Source: Tillus elongatus (taxonomy: Eukaryota > Arthropoda > Insecta > Coleoptera > Cleridae). From it: a stretch of DNA of 64,000 nt. This document shows, piece by piece, positions 29,873 to 64,000 of the stretch (positions are counted from its first letter, which is position 1; every line of letters begins with the position of its first letter). Where the stretch lies: NCBI GenBank assembly GCA_964006375.1, contig OZ023265.1, positions 7,419,160-7,483,159 of the forward strand. The letters are read 5' to 3'. Both the position numbers and the translations under genes were made by a program. Under the pieces are notes generated by a model. That model made no database searches and was not told the DNA's origin. It saw only the letters and a list, made by a program, of their open reading frames with translations.

Positions 29873-32240
29873 TCCCATGGTTAATGCATAAAGGGGTTTA
29901 TCTAAGCATGTTTATCAAATTCTTTTACAAAAAACGAACAACACGCTAATCTGCTAATTTACCTATAAATTGTATTGATATAAAAAAAATGGAAACAACT
30001 TTCGTGCCTCGAATATAGTTATCTTCGTCATTTTAACTTTAAATGAAATTTTCTTCTCCCGTTTCGCATCCCTTCAACACATTTGGCATAGAAAATATAG
30101 GAATTTACTTAAAATTGTCATTTATAATTGAAGGAAAATAAAACTTGGTCTAGGTATGCAATGAAAAATTCACACAGAATAGAATAATTTCTAGATTCTA
30201 AAACCTACTGTGACGCTATAATGAAACAAAGTTAAATGAGACGAAAACCATTTCAGATTAAGGGATCGAAAAATGTTTAAACAGTAAAATAAGCTTTTGT
30301 ACGTAAAAAAAAACAAGATTATTATAAGGCGTAATACAATAGTGCATAATGATAGTCCACGGCAACAGTACATGTCATATTCAACTGACAAATGATTTTG
30401 ATAAATGTCAGATCTACTTTCAAAGTGACATGTAAATAAGTATTTTGTTTTCTGGCATTTGTAATACAAATGTAGGCATGCTCTTCTTCTTACATTCATA
30501 TTTATTTTTGGCCATCACAATTTTACTTTTAGAGTTGCATACAATTTTAGTGACTTTTGAATTTTGAAAAACTTTCTTCGAATGAGCGCCAACTAGGCCC
30601 CATAGAACCCATATCCCCGTTAGTTTCAGTTTTTATCTGTTTTCATATATACAGGGTGACACATTTCTAGGGTAAAGCTCAATATATCCATTATTATACA
30701 AGATATAAGAAAAAAATTTATATGTTAATTATACGACTTCTGGAGCTGCATCTTATATAATTATTTTTACAATTATAGGTGGCCCATAAGCCGCTGGTGA
30801 TGCAATTTTTTTCCTAATTGAACACGCCTTATATTATTGCAATTTTTGCATTTTCCATCGAAAGATAATGCATGTTTGTAAGAAAATAAATTCAGGACTC
30901 AACAAGCGCGTTATGGGAGCGATTTTTCATAAAATGTTTCTTTCGATAGCTTAATTTACTATTAACCTAAGGTGCGTTGACCAGGAAACCAGTTTATTGA
31001 CTACATTTTAGGTTTATTTTCGGAAGATTTTTGTATATTGTCAAACAATAAAGTTATTTTGATGAAATATGGTACATTGTTTCTCCTATATAGGTTATAC
31101 TGGTAACCAAATTTGATGTAAGCTTTCTTATATATCCTATTTAAAACATTTTAAAGAAAATTCACTACCATAACGCCCTTGCTGCGTCCAGACCTTTTTT
31201 CATTTATCGCAAGTTTTCATGATATTTATTTCTAATCGTTAGATACACAACTTTGTTTTATGTGTAATACATATTTTGAATAAAAACTGAATTTATTTGT
31301 TATAATCTTTATCTAGGATGCACTTAAACTAATAGCATTAACACACCTCTCTTTTGTTTGCAAGCTAATACATTATAATGTATATTTCCCATTTTCTCCA
31401 ATTTCCCACAAGAATTTATTTAGTGTAAAATACGTAGATTTTCTACAATCAATTTTGCCTAATCAAGTTAAATTAAAAAGTATCTTTCAAAACTCTCTCA
31501 ACATAATACAAGCTCACAAGAACACACAGACACCAATCATACTTACCAGCATTAATAAACATAGACAGGAAAACTCAATTAGCTCCAATTCTTGGCACAT
31601 TACACGGTGTATGTCCAAACAAATAACTTGCAGCTTATTCTTGAACTTGTGGGTGTGTGTATACTAATTAGACCAACTAAGGTTAATTGAGGGAACATCT
31701 TCCGTACATATTTCGTAATACTGTGAAGATGGCTAAATTTAATGTGTTTTACACACGTCACCTTCGTCTTTGGGATAATTAGTGACACTGTGAGCATAAT
31801 ATCTGGGTCAATTTATGTTTTGAAAAGCTAGGTGAGAAATAACGAGAGTAACTGGGTGTAGAAGGGTGACGCATCATGGTTTTTAAAAGTTAGATGTCAG
31901 GTCACGGTTGTTATTTAAAAGAAAATTGAATAAATTTAGGATTATTATAATGTGTAGTTGAAATTAAATGAATAATAACGACTTGATTACCAATACAGAG
32001 GTTGAAATTAAATGAATAATAACGACTTGATTACCAATACAGAGTAATAATTTTGTCGAATTCTGGGAACATTACAGAAGCTTTGCTCTTGATCTACCGC
32101 TTTTTCTAAGTATGCGTCCTTCATAATGTTGTCAGAAAGTTATTATGTCTCAGACCATGCTAAAAGATCCTGATTTCCTCCTCTCAACTGATCTCAGCAA
32201 GCACCTTTTACTTCTCACGAGATAATCACTATGTCTCTGA
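29873..32240. other. intergenic, mostly unrecognised
   Basis: 30540-31200 carries a family B fragment, a CAGGGTGACACATTTCTAGG end and a family A element (30890-31195). The remainder is AT-rich without a convincing gene. A 44-bp perfect tandem duplication lies at 31957-32044. Confidence 0.4.
31957..32044. repeat. 44-bp perfect tandem duplication
   Basis: GTTGAAATTAAATGAATAAT ... CAATACAGAG occurs twice head to tail with no mismatch. Confidence 0.9.
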
Positions 32241-32244
32241 TTTG

Positions 32245-33118
32245 TCAGGTGGTAGTGGACTTTTCCTTTACGTGATAGTAAAGAATTTTTTTCGCGCCCG
32301 AGGAAGTACGACTTTTTACATCAAGAGGCCCGGTGGGGTCCCAACGGACGTTTCCGGTTCTGGTGTATGAGTCGGTTTCCCTTATAAACAAAAATGATTA
32401 TGGCTCCTCCTTGTACAAAATATTCGGGAGATAAAATACCCTTTCATTCGGATCTCCGGGAGAAGGGTGTGCAGCGGCATCAAGATTTAACATATCCTTC
32501 TCGAATATATGTGGCCTAAATTCTAACCTGAACTCCGTCCACCATTTCCTCCAGGCTAATAGGCCATAACTCCTCTTCCACGCCATGGTTACTGCTTCCT
32601 GCGCAATGCAACCCAAGGTCACACAGTGATCATACCCACGTATCGTTTGGCACTACAACTCCGCGAACTGGTACGAAATGCGGGATTACTTTTCATCATT
32701 TCCATGGGCGATATCACCTCTGATATCTCACAAAACGTCACCGAAGTCATCTGGCATAGAACTATTTATTCCACGTACACAGAAAACCTCTTTAGCCACT
32801 CAAAAGCCCTGGTTCTCTAAATCATGTGACAAGGCCAGACTTGAAAAGGTCAAAGCCCACAAAACGCTTCTACATAGTCCCAGTCAAGAAAACCGTCAAG
32901 CATTTAACGACGCAAGAAACCGCTATGTCCGCATTCTTTCTGAGGCAAAATCTAGTTTAATAACCACATCAAAAACAAAGTCCTCTCAAGCTCCAACGGC
33001 AGCAAACCCTTCTGGACTTTTGCTAAATCTATTGGGAATAATTTCTACAAGAGCACGTTACCACCTCTTGTTTCAGGGGATGAAATTGTTTCTACCGCCC
33101 TGGGCAAGGCTGTGAACA
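32245..33118 (+). mobile_element. LINE copy: 5' end plus linker, rest deleted
   Basis: Starts with the family 5' end (GGTGGTAGTGGACTTTTCC) and ends in the region before the RT (S-Q-E-N-R-Q-A-F ... L-L-N-L-L-G-I-I-S). Most of the endonuclease is missing, and everything 3' of about 33118 is lost. Confidence 0.75.
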
Positions 33119-33184
33119 ATAACGAGCTTTTAATATAATATTTGTTTTCGACTTATTACATTATATTTATCAAACGCCAGCTTT

Positions 33185-33502
33185 TTTTATATTTCAACAA
33201 CACATCACGAGGGCTACAGCCTAAATACTATCGTACAGTATGTGTCGACAAGGAGGAAAGAGGCAACTTGTTAATTCTGGACTTGAAGGTTTGGAGGAGA
33301 AGGAAGAACATGTGCCGGCAAGGAATTCCACAACTTAAAAGTCCTTGGGACAAAAGAGCCGGCATAAAAAGATGTTCCATGTCTGGTGACCTGGACAGTA
33401 AAAAGGTGCATTCGCCCTGTTCCCCTGCTGGATCTGTTGGGGGCAGCAGGTGAGTGAACTATGGAAGAAAGCTCCTCTGAGCAGTGGCCGTGCGGATATC
33501 TA

Positions 33503-33542
<40 letters not shown>

Positions 33543-35790
33543 CACCAACGACACGCCGATGGGCAAGGGATGGCAGCCTTTGGGTGAGGGTAGGGTCACC
33601 GATGAGACCTATAGCTCTCGTATGAATAGAGTCCAGGATAGCGAGTGTAGAAGCGGCAGCGGCACCCCAGATGTGGGAGCAGTATTCGAGGTTTGGCCTT
33701 ATTTGTGAAGTATATAAGGTATAGAGATTAGCTGGTAAAACGTATTTGCGAGCCCGGAAGAGGAAACCTCATTTCTTAGCAGCCGCTTCTGCAATTGATG
33801 TTACATGTTGGTGCCAATTGAGATTTCGATCCACAGAAATGCCAACAAGTGAAAAGGAGTCATTACTTTGAATAACTTGGTTGTTCATTGTGACGGGTCT
33901 AGGGCTGGTGTATCTTTTATGAAATAGAAATCAAGACTGAGATTTGGTGGAGTTGAATTGTACAAGATCTATACTTCCCCAGTCTAATATTTTTTGGGGA
34001 TCTACAGAGACAGAACCCTCCATGAGTCTGCGATCCTCATCTAATTGGGCTAAAGAGACAGGCTTAGAATATTGTATATTTGAGTGGAGGGTGCTGTCAT
34101 CCGCGTAACTGTGAACTGGGTTGGATGTGCTAGAGCGGAGGTCATTGATGTGGAGAAGAAACGAAATAGGGGCTAAAATTGAACCTTAAGGGACTCCTGC
34201 ATTAATTGGATACAGTTTAGAGGAATGGCCATCCACGACAACATAAATGCTCAAGTTGGAGAGGAAATTTGCTGCCCAGGTACAAAGTTTTGATGGTAGG
34301 CGCTAGGCCGGAAGTTTATTAAGCAGCGCTGCGTGCCAGAACTGGTCGAATGCTTTGGATATGTCTAGAGCGACAATCCTGGATTCACGGTGGAGTTCCA
34401 TAGACTTGTTCCAAGGATGGGTGACAAAGAAAAGGAGATCGGCAGTTGATCTGCGCTGATGGATTCCATACTGACTGTCGTGGATTAGACTGTGTTTTCA
34501 AGAAATTTAAGCAATTCGGTGTTTACATACTTTTCCATCACTGTAGAGACGTCTGAAAGGAGAGAAATATGCCTGTAGTTGCTAGAAAGCGCTTTGGAAC
34601 CTTTCTTGGGGACAAGTTGTACGCGAGCCGTTTTTCAGTTACTAGCGAATATGTCTCTATTGTAAGATGTCTGAAACAGACGAGTCAGGACAGGAGCAAG
34701 TTCTGGTGCGCATTTTTTGTAAACAATTGCTGGGATCTCGTCAAGGCCAGAGGCTGTCCTGGTATTAAGAGAAGAGAGCATCTTTCGTACATTTTTAGGT
34801 TTGAAAATGCTATCCGTCATTTTATGCGCGAGATTGAGGACTGTTGGTGGTTGAAGATTTTGAGGTGAGTTGAGAGTAGAATTGCCGGTGAACAACGATG
34901 CAAAAAGTTCAGCCTTGCCTAGGGCGGTAGAAACAATTTCATCCACTGAAACAAGAGGTGGGAACGTGCTCTTGCAGAAATTTTGCCCAATAGATTTAGC
35001 AAGAGTTCAGAAGGGTTTGCTGCTGTTGGAGCTTGAGAGGACTTTGTTTTTGATGTGGTTATTAAACGACCTTTTTGCGTCAGAAAGACATAGCGGCTTC
35101 TTGCGTCGTTTAAGGCTTGACCGTTTTCTTTACTGGGATTATGTAGAAGCGTTGTGTGTGTTTTGACCTTTTTAAGTCTGGCCTTATTACAGGATTTAGA
35201 GAACCAGGACTTTTGAGTGGCTTAAAAGGTTTCCTGTGTACGTGTAATAAATAATTCCATGCCAGCTTGGATTATTTTGGTGACGTTTTGTGAGATATCA
35301 GGGGGGTCAGGATGAGAGAAGCAGACAGATGCCCATGGAAATGAGGAAAAGTAATCCCGCATGTGGTCCAAATACGCGGAGTTTTAGTGCCAAACGATAC
35401 GTGGGTTTAATGACTGTGTGACCTCGGGTTGCATTGCACAGGAAGCAGTGACCATGCCATGGTCTGAGCAACCCAGAGGGGCGATGACTGATGTTTTATA
35501 GCATTCAGGAGATCCAAGGGATTTGAGCTGTGTGTTGGGATGCGAGGAAAGTAAGTAGGTTGCTGAACCATATTGGCTAAAGAATTGCTGACTGCAAAGG
35601 TCTCTGCTGCTCTCCCTTGCGGATCGGTTTTTGAAGATCCTAGCCATTCCTTATTATGGACATTGAAGGATATTCAGAAATCAGATGGTCGGTTTTTTTC
35701 AGTCGGCCGCCTGATGTAAGGGGTGGTACCTCCTCGGGCGTGAAAAAAATTATTTACTATCACGTAAAGGAAAAGTCCACTACCACCTAC
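33185..35790 (-). mobile_element. LINE copy facing the previous one, decayed RT
   Basis: 3' end at about 33190 (mirror of the CACGAGGGCT block), 5' end at about 35788 (mirror of GGTGGTAGTGGACTTTTCC). RT pieces are readable on the minus strand at 34635-34946 and in broken form at 33.95-34.55 kb. The frame at 35384-35647 is part of the endonuclease end. An (AG)n run (33507-33538) interrupts the C-terminal region at the same place where the 48.3-kb copy has (TC)n. The 5' end lies about 33 bp beyond the lipocalin poly(A) signal. Confidence 0.75.
33507..33538. repeat. (AG)n microsatellite inside LINE
   Basis: About 16 AG dinucleotides in the LINE C-terminal region. Confidence 0.95.
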
Positions 35791-35822
35791 CCAATGCTAT
35801 AAGATTTGTAAGTTTTAAAAAA

Positions 35823-35828
35823 TTTATT
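35823..35828 (-). terminator. poly(A) signal of the lipocalin-like gene
   Basis: AATAAA on the minus strand, about 100 nt after the stop codon. Confidence 0.6.
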
Positions 35829-35928
35829 GAAAATAAAACATACAAAAATATGTTACAAATAGTTAACGAACGGACGTTTCAAGAGGTTACATTCTATTCA
35901 CTTAAATTAAATCTTCACTTTTTAGTCT

Positions 35929-58425
<22,497 letters not shown>

Positions 58426-58900
58426 ATTTTCTTCGCAGACCCGTAAATTATTTGCTTACGCTGAATTGACAAAAACCTTTAAAATGAGTTACAGTGTATC
58501 ACTGCAGCTTCCAATATTTGACACTCTCCTCACCAGACCGCACTTATTCGATGAAAGTACGTTATTTTCCTGACGCATACATATGTGGTAGGATTTACGC
58601 GGCTTCTTTCTGTGTAAATGTTTACAACTAATGAATTAAAATTATACTGCCAACTTTACAATACACCACTTGCGCATAAATGTTATCCATCCTTGTACTC
58701 GACAACAGACAGGACCTGATATGTATTTATTCATACTGTCCATAGTACATCATATAAAGATAATTATTACATGAATAATTATCCAAGAATGGATTCGCTA
58801 ATACACCGCAACTAATGTAATTATTTCTAGCTAGTAATAACATGTGTCCCGAAAATATTATAAGCTTATTGTTTTTAGCACTTTTTTGTGGCGTTTCTTA
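58426..58900. other. upstream region of the lipocalin-like gene
   Basis: Expected to hold the 5' UTR and promoter of the minus-strand gene. No clear TATA box or repeat seen. Confidence 0.35.
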
Positions 58901-59002
58901 AAAAAAATCACTAATGAGGAGATTGCGACTTTTGAATTTTAAAAACTTCTTCAAATGAGCGCGAACTAGGCCCCCTAGAACACATATCCGGGGTCAGTTT
59001 CA

Positions 59003-59083
<81 letters not shown>
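58900..59083. repeat. family B half copy plus (TA)n
   Basis: A CACTAATGAGGAGATTGCG arm and CATATCCGGGGTCAGTTTC lead into a TA tract (59005-59083) that is the target of the next element. Confidence 0.7.
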
Positions 59084-61498
<2,415 letters not shown>

Positions 61499-62601
61499 CA
61501 GGGTGGCGCATTGAAAACGAAACAGACCGATTTGCGTCCAGAGAATATTTTTTTAAGAAACGCTGAAACACGTCAATTTTAATATTGAAGAGGAAATGTT
61601 TTGACATAAAACTCAACTTTGTCACATCAACCCATTAAGCGTTGTGATAACAACCCTTATATTTTAAATAGGGAGCATCATGGGTCGAGTGTTAAATCAT
61701 TTGAAAGCTCTTTCTTTTCTAAATTCAGTACACTCATTTTTTTTAATTGTTTTATCAACTTGTTTAAAAATTATCCACAGTTGGAGTGGCAAGAACGTAT
61801 TTCATTCATTGTGATAAGAAATGCACTAATTAGTAAATTTTCCGTTAAAAAAAAATAACAAACCAAACGTTCAAAAAATTTTATTTAGTTAAGTATGTGT
61901 TCAAATTGTTGACCACCAGCTTCCATCCAAAGTACAAATTTTGTTCAAAACGAGCTCTGGCATTCTGGAGCATTTATGGAGTTATTAGACTCATTCTTCA
62001 ACAATGCGTCGTCGTAATTCTTCCAGAGACTCCGGTTCTGTTGCGAAAATTCTACTCTTTAAATGGCCCCATAGAAATAAGTCTAAAGGAGTTAAATCCG
62101 GTGATCTAGGGGGCCACTCAATAACACCTCTACGCCCAATCCATTGCCCTGAAAACTCTCTATTCAAAAACTCCCTGACACGTTGTGAAAAATCTGGAGG
62201 AGCTCCATCTTGTTGAAACACTAATTGATTTTCTTGATAGCGATCATTATTTTCAACAATGTGAATTAGTAGAGGGTAAACGATATCTTCTAGTAACTCC
62301 AAATACGTTTCGCCACGCAAATTGCCATCAAGAAAAATTGGTCCGATTAAACGGTCTCCAAAAATGCCAGTCCAGACATTAAATTTCTGTGGAGTTTGAG
62401 TGTGGACCTCGTGAAAATTTATCTGCCCAATAACGACAATTATGACGATTGACTGTAGAGTTTAATAAAAATGTACACTCGTCTGAAGAACAGATATTGA
62501 ACAGAAAGTTCCCGTTATCAGCTATTCGTGCAGTCATAACTTCACAAAACTCCAGCCGCTGATCAAAATCATCTTCATTCAGTTGTTGTACAAGATGCGC
62601 C

Positions 62602-62605
<4 letters not shown>
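61499..62605 (-). mobile_element. truncated transposon of the 56.4-kb family
   Basis: Left end CAGGGTGGCGCATTGAAAAC with a full TIR. The other end is cut back so that the transposase reading frame runs almost directly into GCGCCACCC, leaving about 9 bp of terminal repeat. Confidence 0.75.
61883..62598 (-). pseudogene. transposase remnant, N-terminus deleted
   Basis: Minus-strand frames 62379-62598 (H-L-V-Q-Q-L-N-E-D-D-F, S-S-D-E-C-T-F) and 61991-62320 (Q-Q-D-G-A-P-P-D, I-E-W-P-P-R-S, P-L-D-L-F-L-W-G) are joined by a frameshift near 62350, with another near 61990. Sister of the 56.8-kb copy but keeps the third catalytic aspartate and the I-G-R-R segment lost there. About the first 100 residues are missing. 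Confidence 0.85.

Positions 62606-64000
<1,395 letters not shown>

Noticed and set aside
30191..30499. 102-residue minus-strand frame
   Set aside because: No domain, no splice context, AT-rich composition; judged a chance frame.

Overview
This is a gene-poor, repeat-dense stretch of an animal nuclear genome, almost certainly an insect. Support for that: two spliced genes with standard GT-AG introns, a Ty3/gypsy LTR retrotransposon, a non-LTR retrotransposon in at least six broken copies, several mariner/IS630-type transposons that duplicate TA, tRNA-derived SINE heads, about eighteen long (TA)n tracts, and no bacterial signals. I cannot name the species; the mix fits a large, TE-bloated insect genome such as those of many beetles or true bugs.

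Two host genes can be rebuilt by hand, both on the minus strand. (1) A poly(ADP-ribose) glycohydrolase (PARG)-family gene runs from about 27.0 kb down to 6.5 kb. Nine coding exons join in perfect phase over 1808 nt; the 3' end was not found and may lie left of the window. Its active-site loop reads GGN-VLG ... Q-E-C where active PARGs have GGG-VLG/T ... Q-E-E, so it looks like a catalytically altered PARG paralogue. (2) A secreted or membrane-anchored lipocalin-like gene runs from 58.4 kb to 35.9 kb. Four exons give exactly 326 codons plus stop, with a GxW lipocalin motif, a long Tyr/Gly/Asn-rich insert inside the lipocalin fold, a hydrophobic C-terminal tail and one GC-AG intron.

Layout: 0-3.8 kb, 3' part of a decayed Ty3/gypsy element with its 3' LTR. 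3.8-27.3 kb, PARG-like gene, with introns filled by a foldback element, a LINE fragment, a hammerhead-ribozyme retroelement, GC-rich repeats, a full LINE derivative, a foldback element and a 139-bp tandem array. 27.3-35.8 kb, intergenic, with MITE-like elements and two opposed LINE copies. 35.8-58.4 kb, lipocalin gene; its introns hold a GC-rich array, two mariner-type pseudogenes, another hammerhead copy, a LINE, an inverted-repeat element with a second hammerhead-like motif, a palindrome of about 4.5 kb and a long-TIR transposon. 58.4-64 kb, a structurally intact long-TIR transposon with a complete DD41D transposase, then truncated relatives and (TA)n-linked repeats.

The most striking item is the insertion at 9311-10492. 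It carries tandem units of about 307 nt, each with a complete type I hammerhead ribozyme fold, flanked by a perfect 12-bp target-site duplication. It is arranged as an inverted pair, and the plus-strand arm begins exactly at the predicted ribozyme cleavage site. That is the structure expected of an animal retrozyme (a small self-cleaving, probably circular-RNA retroelement). A diverged copy and a second hammerhead-like family occur elsewhere in the window.
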